From Paracoccus sp. MBLB3053 (GTDB lineage: Bacteria; Pseudomonadota; Alphaproteobacteria; Rhodobacterales; Rhodobacteraceae), in NCBI RefSeq assembly GCF_031822435.1, contig NZ_JAVQLW010000005.1, forward strand, positions 228,501 through 292,500: DNA of 64,000 nucleotides. The letters are read 5' to 3'. The notes beneath the pieces are model-generated. The model searched no databases and was not told the origin of the DNA. It saw only the letters and a list, made by a program, of their open reading frames with translations. Every line of letters begins with the position of its first letter. Positions within the stretch are counted from its first letter, which is position 1. Shown here in pieces: positions 41,485 through 49,907 of the stretch. A program made the position numbers and the translations under genes.

Positions 41485-42315
41485 TTACTCACCCCAACTG
41501 CGTTGCCGCTCACCCCATAGCTTTTCGCCGACAAGACAATCGGCCGCAGGCAAGGCCTGTGCCCGGATCAGTTCTTCTCGGACCAAGGGCGAGCGCCCCG
41601 CGACCTCAAGGACCAGCTTATGGCGCACGGCGGCCGCGAACTGGTCCCAGCTGGTGACCGAAATTGAAAAAGCGCCGGTGCCTCCGATTACGCAATCGAC
41701 ATAATAGCGATCCAGGTCGGGAATGCTGCTCCAGCCGCCATATCCGTCCTCTGAATCCGTCATCAGCGGCAAGCCGTTGATGGTGATGCCCCGCATGACC
41801 GCCGCATCGCGGGCCTCGGTCACGCTTCCGCCCTGATTGTTGGGCCCGTCGCCGGAAATGTCGATGACCCGCCGCGTGCCGGCAAATCCGTTCCCCTCGA
41901 AGAGATCAGAGGCAAAATCGATCGCGCCCGAAATGGAGGTGCGCGAAACCGGCGGAGAGACGCCCGACTCTATCAGCGTGGCGAAAGCCTCTGCCCCAGC
42001 AGCGCTGTCGATCAGCGTCCATGGTATCGCGACGCGTTGAGACTGCGCCCCTGCCCATTCGACATAGGTCACCGCGATGCGCTTCCAGTCCCCGTAAAGG
42101 ATCGCCTTCTGCAGCTGGATGCTGCGGAAGGCCGCGGCATATCCCTGGCGCTGAATTGCCCTCTCGTCCGGATCGACCGAGCGCGAAACATCCACAGCCA
42201 GCACCAGCTCGACCCCGACGCCCATATCGCCCGCAGGCGTTTGCGCAAGTGCGGGACTGGTCAGCCCGGCCAGCACCAGAAGAGACGCCACGGAAGAGTG
42301 AAAGGGAACTTGCAT
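41485..42315 (-). CDS. DUF1194 VWA-like secreted protein
   Basis: 276 residues with a Sec signal peptide ending near ALAQ. VELVLAVDVSRSVDPDE contains the DxSxS metal-ion-dependent adhesion site of a von Willebrand A fold; RTSISGAIDFASDLF and RRVIDISGDGPNNQGG supply the remaining ligands. DUF1194 proteins are common in Rhodobacteraceae and presumed periplasmic or extracellular binding proteins; the partner is unknown. It is divergent from the autotransporter phosphatase across a 245-base region. Confidence 0.88.
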   Translation of the reverse strand: MQVPFHSSVASLLVLAGLTSPALAQTPAGDMGVGVELVLAVDVSRSVDPDERAIQRQGYAAAFRSIQLQKAILYGDWKRIAVTYVEWAGAQSQRVAIPWTLIDSAAGAEAFATLIESGVSPPVSRTSISGAIDFASDLFEGNGFAGTRRVIDISGDGPNNQGGSVTEARDAAVMRGITINGLPLMTDSEDGYGGWSSIPDLDRYYVDCVIGGTGAFSISVTSWDQFAAAVRHKLVLEVAGRSPLVREELIRAQALPAADCLVGEKLWGERQRSWGE

Positions 42316-42560
42316 GTCTCCAGCCTCGCCAAAACCGGCGCGTGCACCAAATCACAAATGCGAAACATCGCCTGGCTGCCCCAATTAGCCCAGAAACTTT
42401 TCGAAGTTGCCAGATCCCGCTTCGGATGCAGAGGGGGCACGGGCCCGCTAGAAATTTCACAAAACAGTCACGCATTTATAACCTGTTTGTTACCAATCGG
42501 CTCAAAACACGCGCTCCGCAAGTCCCCTGTCCCGCAGGGTTTCACTGGAGATACAATACA

Positions 42561-44462
42561 TTGCCTAAACTAACGACCACGGTGTCCGCGACCGCCCTCG
42601 CGCTGGCACTTGTGCAAGCCAGCGCCGCTTCTGCCGACGCTCTCGACACCGTCCGCCTGTCGTCCGTCGACAATTTCCGCGATGTAGCTGGCACGACGAC
42701 GGCCTATTCCACGGCCAAGAATGGGGTGATGCGATCGGGCGTCTTCTATCGCTCGAATGCGCTGACCCTTTCGGACGAGGATCTCGCCACGATCGAGACG
42801 CTGGGCATCAGCGACGTCTATGACCTGCGCACCACCAGCGAGATTGCTTCGACCCCTGACCGGATGCCCAGGGGCGCGAGCTACACGAACGTGAATATCA
42901 TCGGCGATATCGGGACCGGCTTCAGCCTGACCAGCGCCGAGGCCTCGCGTGCGATGATGGAGGATGCCGAGCGTTCCTTTGTCAATGACAGTGACGTGCA
43001 GGATCGTTTTGCGACGCTGTTCAACGGACTGGCCTCGGCCGAGGATGCGGCGCTTTTCCACTGCACTGCGGGCAAGGACCGGACGGGCTGGACTGCGGCA
43101 GTGCTGCAAGGCATTGCTGGCGTGAGCGATGCCGACATCATGGCCGACTATCTCGCCACCAACGCATACACCGCCGACCGCGTGGCCGAAACCTATGCCT
43201 ATTACGAGTCGCATTACGGGACAGCCTTCGCCGAGGCCATGGAACCGCTTCTGGGTGTCGAGGCGAGCTTCCTGCAGGCCGGCCTCGACGAAGTCGCGGC
43301 AAACTACGGGACGATGGAAAACTACGTCACGCAGGGACTTGGGCTCTCGCAAGAGACGCTTTACGTCCTGCGGGGCAAGATGGTCCGCTACGCCCTGCCC
43401 GGCCAGGAAGATCTGACCGGCAACGCCGCGGCCGGTGCGCGCGTGCTCAGCGACCTGCAGGACAGCGATCTTTCGGGGGCCTACACGAACTACAACTACT
43501 ACCTGCAATCCGCGATAGATGCCGGCACTTTGGGCGGGGTCGAGACGACGGTTGGCGGGCAAGTCCATGCCGATGCGGCCAGTTCGTTGCTGCGCGAGAT
43601 TTCCCTGATCGACGCTGCCGTTCCCCATGCGTCGGGCCGCGCGATGGAAGACGGGCAGCAGCAAGTCTGGACCAAGGGTCTGACCTTCCACGAGGAAAAT
43701 GACGCTCGCCCGGGCATTGCGCGCAGCGAAGGCGACGTGACCGGCTTCATGTTGGGTGCCAGCAAGCGCTTCGACAGCCAGATGTCCGGCTATGTGGGTG
43801 CGGGCACGCTGAACGGCTCGACCTCGTCAGCCGCGGGCGAGGTCGATACCGATCAGGTCTTCGTCACGCTGGGTGGTCGTTACGGCTTCGAAAGCCTCGA
43901 CCGGGGCGCGTTCGCCGCGGTGAACTTCACGGCGGCCCAGTTCGATTATGACAGCAAGCGCCGGATCGGCGGAGGCCTTGGCACGGCGACAGGCAGCACC
44001 GATGGCAACCTTTACGGCGCCAGCCTGAAGCTTGGCTACGACTATGTCACGCCTGCCTATCGCGTGACGCCGACCGTCGGAATTCGCTTCAGCCATCTCA
44101 AGCGCGATGCTTTCACCGAGACCGGCAGCGAACTCGCCCTGGACATGGACGAGCTTTCCGAAAACCGCCGCGACTTGCTGCTTGGCGTCGAATTTGAAGC
44201 CGCCCCGACCCAGCTTGGCAAATGGAGCATCTCTCCCGCCGTCAGTGCCGCCTATGAGCATTCTCTGGATGACGGTGCCACAAACAGCCGCGGCTTCATC
44301 GAGGGTCTGCCGATCGACCAGGTCTCGGCCTTCGACAGCCGCGACATTTTCCGCATCGGAGCTTCGGTCAACGCAAAGATCGACCAGATCACGATATCGG
44401 CCGAGGGTACCTATCAGGATGAAAATCCGGGTGGTCTGATTTCGGTCAGCTACGCGTTCTGA
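42561..44462 (+). CDS. Autotransporter with tyrosine/lipid-phosphatase passenger
   Basis: 633 residues from TTG at 42561, chosen because it has a GGAG site 10 bases upstream and begins a clean signal peptide (residues 1-25, ASA cleavage); earlier in-frame codons look non-coding. Residues ~35-290 are a phosphatase of the MptpB/IphP type: VDNFRDVAG, VFYRSNAL, DLRTTSEI, and the P-loop LFHCTAGKDRTGW with Cys168 and Arg174. Residues ~360-633 form an autotransporter beta-barrel (many alternating strands) ending in Phe. A CCCTG/CAGGG hairpin (42525-42539) lies in the leader. It should display or release a phosphatase outside the cell. Confidence 0.85.
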   Translation: MPKLTTTVSATALALALVQASAASADALDTVRLSSVDNFRDVAGTTTAYSTAKNGVMRSGVFYRSNALTLSDEDLATIETLGISDVYDLRTTSEIASTPDRMPRGASYTNVNIIGDIGTGFSLTSAEASRAMMEDAERSFVNDSDVQDRFATLFNGLASAEDAALFHCTAGKDRTGWTAAVLQGIAGVSDADIMADYLATNAYTADRVAETYAYYESHYGTAFAEAMEPLLGVEASFLQAGLDEVAANYGTMENYVTQGLGLSQETLYVLRGKMVRYALPGQEDLTGNAAAGARVLSDLQDSDLSGAYTNYNYYLQSAIDAGTLGGVETTVGGQVHADAASSLLREISLIDAAVPHASGRAMEDGQQQVWTKGLTFHEENDARPGIARSEGDVTGFMLGASKRFDSQMSGYVGAGTLNGSTSSAAGEVDTDQVFVTLGGRYGFESLDRGAFAAVNFTAAQFDYDSKRRIGGGLGTATGSTDGNLYGASLKLGYDYVTPAYRVTPTVGIRFSHLKRDAFTETGSELALDMDELSENRRDLLLGVEFEAAPTQLGKWSISPAVSAAYEHSLDDGATNSRGFIEGLPIDQVSAFDSRDIFRIGASVNAKIDQITISAEGTYQDENPGGLISVSYAF

Positions 44463-44470
44463 CAAACCTG

Positions 44471-44504
44471 CTTCCGGCGGTGGTGATCCAGACCCCGCCG
44501 GAAG
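44471..44504. terminator. Hairpin after autotransporter gene
   Basis: CTTCCGGCGG (44471-44480) pairs perfectly with CCGCCGGAAG (44495-44504); the loop is 14 bases and no T tract follows. It starts 9 bases after the autotransporter stop. It is a probable transcript end or 3'-stabilising hairpin. Confidence 0.5.
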
Positions 44505-44556
44505 CTCGCCGCGGCAATCCATTGCCGCATGGCTGCGTGGGTGCTTTCGCACGCTT

Positions 44557-44742
44557 TTGGCACCCGCGCATCACAGCGTGACGAAGCTTATTTTCCGCAG
44601 GCACAGCAGCGTCTCGATCGCCGAACATCTGGGCGTCACCGAAGGAACGTTGAAAATTCATCCTTCTAACATCTATCGGCGGTCGGGAATCTTCAGCCAG
44701 AGCGAAGTTTTCCAGCGTTTTATCGATCATCTGTCCGAATAG
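44557..44742 (+). pseudogene. LuxR-type helix-turn-helix relic
   Basis: The frame encodes SVSIAEHLGVTEGTLKIHPS and NIYRRSGIFSQSEVF, clearly the C-terminal LuxR/FixJ DNA-binding domain. The preceding receiver or ligand domain and even the first helix (usually LTPRE--V) are absent; upstream codons show no similarity. The Pro after KIH, where such domains usually have a positively charged residue, is unusual. It is most likely the decayed end of a regulator gene; translation as a 61-residue HTH protein from TTG cannot be excluded. The rest of 44463-44826 holds only the hairpin at 44471. Confidence 0.65.
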
Positions 44743-44826
44743 CCGCGCAACCTCTTTCACGGGGAAAATGAACCGGTCTGGCTTTCGGTCATTATCATCT
44801 AGAGAGCCCAACACGAAGGACAACGC

Positions 44827-46104
44827 ATGTCGCGCTGGCAATGGATGCTGCGACAATTGACACGCAGGCTTTGGTTCCGAGCCTCACTCATCGGTTTGCT
44901 CGGTGTCTTTACCGCCATTTTCGCGGCATTCGCCGAAGAATTCGTGCCCTGGAAACTGCCCGGAAAGATCGGGGCGGATGCGGTCGAGAGCCTGCTCAAC
45001 ATCATCGCATCAAGCATGCTCGCCGTGACCACATTCTCGCTGAGCGTGATGACCTCGGCCTATGGCGCGGCGACAAGCAATGTCACGCCGCGCGCCACGA
45101 AATTGCTTGATGAAGATCGCGTGACCCAGAATGTCCTTTCGACATTCATCGGCACCTTTCTCTTCAGCATCGTGGGCATCATCGTGCTGAAGACCGGGGC
45201 TTATGGTGAACGCGGCCGGCTGATCCTGTTCGCGGTCACGATCGGCGTGGTCGCGCTGATCGTCATCACGCTCTTGCGCTGGATTGATCACCTGACGCGA
45301 CTGGGACGCGTGGGCGAAACGACGAACCGGGTCGAACAGGCAACGCGGAACGCGATCGAACAACGCCTGGCGGCGCCCTGCCTGGGGGGGCTGCCGCTTC
45401 GTGTCGGAAGCGCTGTCCCCGATCACGCCATTTCGGTGATGTCAGAGGAAATCGGCTATCTGCAGAACATCGACATGCCTGCGCTCGCGGAATGCGCCGA
45501 TAAGATCGGGGCGACGATCAACGTGCCGCTCAACCCCGGAAGTTTCGTCTACCCGGACATGGCGCTGGCCTGGCTGGACGTAGACGAGGGGCGGCCGGAC
45601 GATGAGGTCATCGACAAGATCCGTGCGGCCTTCACCATAGGGATCGAGCGCAGTTTCGACCAGGACCCGCGCTTCGGACTGGCTGTCCTGAGCGAGATCG
45701 CCTGCCGCGCCCTTTCGCCGGCCGTGAACGATTTCGGCACGGCGATTGACGTCATCGGCAGGACGACCCGCCTGATGGCCCTGTGGGGGAAAGAGAAAAG
45801 CTCCGACGAGGTGGACTATCCGAAGATCCGCATCCCGCCCCTGCAAGACGATGATCTTTTCGAGGATGCGTTCATGCTTGTGGGACGGGACGGGGCGGGC
45901 CTGATCGAGGTTCAGCTTCGCCTCCAGAAGGTTCTTCTCGCATTGTCGCAGATGGGTGGTCCCGAGTTCCGGGCTGCCGCCGCCAGGCAAGCTGAAATGG
46001 CCATGGATCGCAGCGCCGAATGTTTGGCCTTCGAATCCGACAGGCATCGCCTGACGGTCGAACTGGAAGCACGAAAAGCGATAGGTCCGCGACGGAGCGG
46101 TTAG
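44827..46104 (+). CDS. DUF2254 membrane protein
   Basis: 425 residues from ATG at 44827 with an AAGGA site 6 bases upstream. Four N-terminal membrane helices (about 20-40, 58-80, 105-125, 130-150) contain SSMLAVTTFSLSVMTSAYGAA, the DUF2254 signature. The cytoplasmic half has IERSFDQDPRFGLAVLSEIA and RALSPAVNDFGTAIDVI, also family hallmarks. The function is unknown; some relatives are described as predicted membrane channels or sensors. It converges on the end of the eCIS operon with 47 bases between. Confidence 0.9.
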   Translation: MSRWQWMLRQLTRRLWFRASLIGLLGVFTAIFAAFAEEFVPWKLPGKIGADAVESLLNIIASSMLAVTTFSLSVMTSAYGAATSNVTPRATKLLDEDRVTQNVLSTFIGTFLFSIVGIIVLKTGAYGERGRLILFAVTIGVVALIVITLLRWIDHLTRLGRVGETTNRVEQATRNAIEQRLAAPCLGGLPLRVGSAVPDHAISVMSEEIGYLQNIDMPALAECADKIGATINVPLNPGSFVYPDMALAWLDVDEGRPDDEVIDKIRAAFTIGIERSFDQDPRFGLAVLSEIACRALSPAVNDFGTAIDVIGRTTRLMALWGKEKSSDEVDYPKIRIPPLQDDDLFEDAFMLVGRDGAGLIEVQLRLQKVLLALSQMGGPEFRAAAARQAEMAMDRSAECLAFESDRHRLTVELEARKAIGPRRSG

Positions 46105-46151
46105 TCAGAAAAAAGCCTCCAACCAGCACCGGACGATGATCGGATCTGCGC

Positions 46152-46550
46152 TCACCTGTTCTTGGGATTCGTCTTCTTCGTCGTTTTCGCCGCCCCGCGG
46201 GTCGCGGGTTTTGACCTTGTCTTCACCGAGGGTGCGTCGGCCGCCTTCAGCGTCGCACCGAGCTTGCCAAGCCGGTCTGCCGTATCCTTGCCGACAGCTT
46301 CGCGCGGTGGGTTCGGGCGGATCGCCGCGATCTGCTTCAGGGCTGCTTCCTCGGCGGCGATGGCTTCGTCATATCGTGCGAGAACCGCCTTTTTCTCGGC
46401 GTTCAGCCGTTCGATCCGGATTTCGACCCGCTTGATCATCTCGGCCGCCGCATCCACCCTGACCGAAGTTTCCCGGACGTCGCTGCCGAAGCGCTTGCCG
46501 GCCTCCTCGAATATCCTCTTCTGCTCTTCGATCACCTTGCTCACGCTCAT
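46152..46550 (-). CDS. Coiled-coil protein at end of eCIS operon
   Basis: 132 residues. Residues 1-80 are a charged heptad-rich helix (EEQKRIFEEAGKRFG, ...RIERLNAEKKAVLARYDEAI); residues 95-132 are Lys/Arg/Ala-rich and disordered (KTRSKPATRGAAKTTKK). I do not recognise a family. It is the last gene of the contractile-injection operon, 12 bases after the DUF6519-like/beta-helix gene, so it may be a chaperone, regulator or cargo-related protein (inference from position). Confidence 0.7.
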   Translation of the reverse strand: MSVSKVIEEQKRIFEEAGKRFGSDVRETSVRVDAAAEMIKRVEIRIERLNAEKKAVLARYDEAIAAEEAALKQIAAIRPNPPREAVGKDTADRLGKLGATLKAADAPSVKTRSKPATRGAAKTTKKTNPKNR

Positions 46551-46562
46551 CGCTCGTCTCCT

Positions 46563-49500
46563 TCAGAAAATCAGGTTGAAGCTGGACTCGGGCGCGGGGA
46601 AGTTCGGACCGTTGACGATGCCGGATGCCGTGACATTGCCGATCACGGTTCCCGGCATATTGCCAAGGTTCATCGACGGATGGGCGAAGCTCAGGGCCTT
46701 TACCTGATTGCCCATGACGACACCCGCAGTGCCGTCGAGGATCACCGATGCGTTCCCTGCCCCGGCGACGCCCCCCTGGTGCATCACGTAGTTGTTGCAG
46801 AAGAACACCCGTTCGAACCTGATGGCCACATTGTCGGAGATGTTTGATTGCCGCAATTCGACCAATGCCCTGTTGCCCTTGCCGATGAACTTGTTGTCGA
46901 CGATCTGGCAGGAAAAGCCGAAGCTGATCACGCGATCGCCGAAGGTGAACCGGATTTCCAGCAGCCCCTGCATCAGCAATGCACGATCTTCGCGACCATC
47001 GGGAACGCGCGCGAGGTCTGAACAGGACACCAGATTGGATTCGACGCGGGCCTCGAGGATCAGGAAACCCATGATCCCGGCCGCGGCCTGGGGATTGGCG
47101 TCGCCTTCGACGGGAAGCCCGGTATCCAGCACCTCATTGGCTTCGACATGCCATTCGCCAAGAATGAAGAAGGCGCCGATCCCGCAGGGGAACGGCCCTG
47201 CCGTCCCGCAATTCGCAACCCGGTTCTCGACCACGGTGATGCGCCCAAGGCAGTACATCGCGAGCACACCAAAGGACCGGCAATCCGTCACTCGATTTCC
47301 GCGCACGCTCGCGCCAAGTTCGCCGCTCAACCCGATCGCGATTTCAGTGCCGCTGATGGCATTCGCCTCGATCACGGCGTTTCGGCCATTCGTGGCTATG
47401 ATCGCGTTTGCCCTGCCGGAAATGGTGTTGCCGGCGATGCGGGGCGACAAGGCCTCGTCACATGCCACGGCCGGCGCTCCTTCTGCCGCCGCAGGCGTCA
47501 TGTCGTTATCCGAGAGATCGACCCCCATGGCATCGCGGATGAAGACTGCCGTCGTCATGCCCGCAAGCATGTTGGCCGAGAGGTTCACCCCCGTTGTGAG
47601 ATGCGCCACATCGTCGGGCACGCCGATCAGGATGCCAATATTGCGCGCCGCGTCGGTGGCGGTCACGTCGATGCGGTTTTCAACGATGACAAGCCCCGAG
47701 CCCGTCGCGCGGATGCCGGCGCGGGCACTTCCCCGGAAGCGGATGGTGTTTCCGCGCAGCACGGTTCTGTCAGCCGCGCTGTCGATGCCGTGCCGGGAAA
47801 TTTCGGCATCAGGCGCTTCTTCGGTTTCGGAAAGCGAGACGAGATTATCCGCGACCAGCGATCCGAGAGCGAGCGAGAAGCGCTCTTGCCCGGTGGCGTC
47901 ATCATTCAGACTGACGCCCGTGGCCGCACCCGCGATACGGTTCCCGGTGATCGTCAGGCGCCCGATCGCACCGGGCGCGGCGATGCCGCTCAGCCCTTCG
48001 AAACCCTCGCCCCCGAGGTCCAGGCGGTTCGTCGCAAGGATGATTTCCTCGGAGCGGTAGCCGGCAATAATGCCGATCACCGTGCCCGCAATCGAGCAAT
48101 CGCGTATCGTGACGTCATAGCATGCGACGACGACGATCCCCGAAGACGATGTGCCGCGTTCGGCGGCACAGGCGCAGTCGTGAACACTGATCCCGCTGCT
48201 GTCGAGAATTTCGACGACACCCTGGCTGCCCTCGGCCGCCCGGTGGGAAAACGCGATGGTGTGGACCTCGATCCCCGTCGTGCCGAGGATGCTGAGCGCC
48301 GGTCCCGATCCATCCAGCCGGACGTCCACCCCATGGCATTCGCCATGAAGCGTGATGTTCGGTGCCGAAACGACGATCGGGACCTGCAGGACATGTTCGC
48401 CGGGCTTGAGACAGACGCATCCGCCGACATCGTCGGGCAAGCTGTCGATCGCTGCCTGGATATCCTCTCCGGGACGCACGACGACCGTGCAGCAGCAGAC
48501 CTCTTCGATCGGATCGCGGCAGTCCGAGAAGACCTCGGTCCACACCCCACCTGCCGCCTCGGCCAAGGCAAGTCGGCAGTAATGAAGCTGGTTGTCCTGC
48601 GGCGGCGCAAGATCCAGCTCCTCGACCGAGCTGTCGGCATAGCGCGCGATAAAGCTCCAATTGTCCCCCGGACGGAAATCGCCGCCGAAGGGGTCGAGGG
48701 TCAGCGCGACCTCGACGCCGTCTTCGAGGTGAAGGAAGGTGCCATCCGTCGGCGCTGGGATCAGGCCGTCCGCACCAGGCAGGTCCAGATCGACGACCAG
48801 CGTGCCTGTTTCATCGCGCACCTGTCCCGTCTGGTCCCAGCGCCGGACCACCGGAAAGAAGCTCTGGTCGGCATCGGGACCCGCGCCGTGCAGCCGGATG
48901 GTCCCGGCTGGCAATGCGGCTTCCAAGGTGATCGTGTCGGACGGATCGTCGACCGAAAGGATGCGCGCGATGACGCCCGGAGTTTCGGTCAGGACCCGCA
49001 CCTCATCGGTGATCTCGACCCAGTCGCCGGGATTGAAGCGCAGGAAGTCATCCTTGGCGACCTGCGCGACCTCAAGGACATCGGACGCCGGTTGCGAAAG
49101 GATCGCGGTGGCGACAACGGCATTCGTGCGCGAGAACTTGACCAGCGGCGTGCCGTCCGGCGCAATGTTATGGATAGCAAAGAAATAGGTGCGATTGTCA
49201 GTGCCGCGAAAGGCGGCGTCGGGCGGCAACAGGCAGGGGTCGGGATCGGTGGCAGCCGGGTTCGCCCGCGTGGTCAGGCGCGCGGCCGAAGGCGCGATCA
49301 GGGCGCTCCAGCCAGGGATATCCTCATCATCGGTATCGCAATCGATGCCAGGGCCGACAGGGCCAAAGCTGCGCACCTGCCAGACGGTCTGTCGACGCGC
49401 GAATGTATCGGTGAAGATCGCCGGATCGAGGATGGACGGGTCGTTGAGAAAGGTCGTGTCCCGCTGCCATGTGACCAGATAGATCAGATGCGTCCCGTCT

Positions 49501-49880
49501 TCGGGCGGGTCGGGCGTCACTCCCGGCAGGTAGGGCTGATCGTCGAAGGGAACTGGCTCGAGCCCCCACATCTCGGACAGGATGTCGTCGAAGACCGGCG
49601 TCCCGGTGCCGAAGTTCTCGGCCGGATGGCCATCGACATACATCGTCCCCGGACCGATGGTCAGTGCTCCGCCGGAAAGCCCGATGAGAAAGCTGTCGGG
49701 CTGGGTTGCGGGATAGCCCGCCCGGCCGATCAGATGGGTCATCATCGCGCGAAGCCGTCGGTCGCGAAGGCTGCGGTCCTCGTTGATCGGGGCATCCGTT
49801 GCGACACGGCCCTGCATGGTCGTGGTCCAGGCCGTATTGCGGTGCGAATTGAATGTCTTGCGGCTAATGTCGATCGTCAT
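46563..49880 (-). CDS. eCIS-associated DUF6519-like/right-handed beta-helix protein
   Basis: 1105 residues, the largest protein here. Residues 1-85 (ISRKTFNSHRNTAWTTTMQG, ...LTIGPGTMYVDGHPAENF) resemble DUF6519, a module found with contractile tail-like loci; a beta-rich region follows to ~460. From ~465 a right-handed beta-helix begins (VVVRPGEDIQAAIDSLP) and continues to the C-terminus with dozens of N-x-I/V-type rungs. No signal peptide is seen. It is probably a fibre, receptor-binding or decorating subunit of the injection particle; enzymatic activity on glycans is possible. The GGGGGA ribosome site at 49880 is good. Confidence 0.75.
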   Translation of the reverse strand: MTIDISRKTFNSHRNTAWTTTMQGRVATDAPINEDRSLRDRRLRAMMTHLIGRAGYPATQPDSFLIGLSGGALTIGPGTMYVDGHPAENFGTGTPVFDDILSEMWGLEPVPFDDQPYLPGVTPDPPEDGTHLIYLVTWQRDTTFLNDPSILDPAIFTDTFARRQTVWQVRSFGPVGPGIDCDTDDEDIPGWSALIAPSAARLTTRANPAATDPDPCLLPPDAAFRGTDNRTYFFAIHNIAPDGTPLVKFSRTNAVVATAILSQPASDVLEVAQVAKDDFLRFNPGDWVEITDEVRVLTETPGVIARILSVDDPSDTITLEAALPAGTIRLHGAGPDADQSFFPVVRRWDQTGQVRDETGTLVVDLDLPGADGLIPAPTDGTFLHLEDGVEVALTLDPFGGDFRPGDNWSFIARYADSSVEELDLAPPQDNQLHYCRLALAEAAGGVWTEVFSDCRDPIEEVCCCTVVVRPGEDIQAAIDSLPDDVGGCVCLKPGEHVLQVPIVVSAPNITLHGECHGVDVRLDGSGPALSILGTTGIEVHTIAFSHRAAEGSQGVVEILDSSGISVHDCACAAERGTSSSGIVVVACYDVTIRDCSIAGTVIGIIAGYRSEEIILATNRLDLGGEGFEGLSGIAAPGAIGRLTITGNRIAGAATGVSLNDDATGQERFSLALGSLVADNLVSLSETEEAPDAEISRHGIDSAADRTVLRGNTIRFRGSARAGIRATGSGLVIVENRIDVTATDAARNIGILIGVPDDVAHLTTGVNLSANMLAGMTTAVFIRDAMGVDLSDNDMTPAAAEGAPAVACDEALSPRIAGNTISGRANAIIATNGRNAVIEANAISGTEIAIGLSGELGASVRGNRVTDCRSFGVLAMYCLGRITVVENRVANCGTAGPFPCGIGAFFILGEWHVEANEVLDTGLPVEGDANPQAAAGIMGFLILEARVESNLVSCSDLARVPDGREDRALLMQGLLEIRFTFGDRVISFGFSCQIVDNKFIGKGNRALVELRQSNISDNVAIRFERVFFCNNYVMHQGGVAGAGNASVILDGTAGVVMGNQVKALSFAHPSMNLGNMPGTVIGNVTASGIVNGPNFPAPESSFNLIF

Positions 49881-49907
49881 TTCGATTCCCCCGTGATGGG
49901 TGGTCGC

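Noticed and set aside
46105..46151. A-run at 46111-46116 as terminator of the eCIS operon
   Set aside because: It gives a T6 tract on the minus strand, but I could not find a convincing stem before it.
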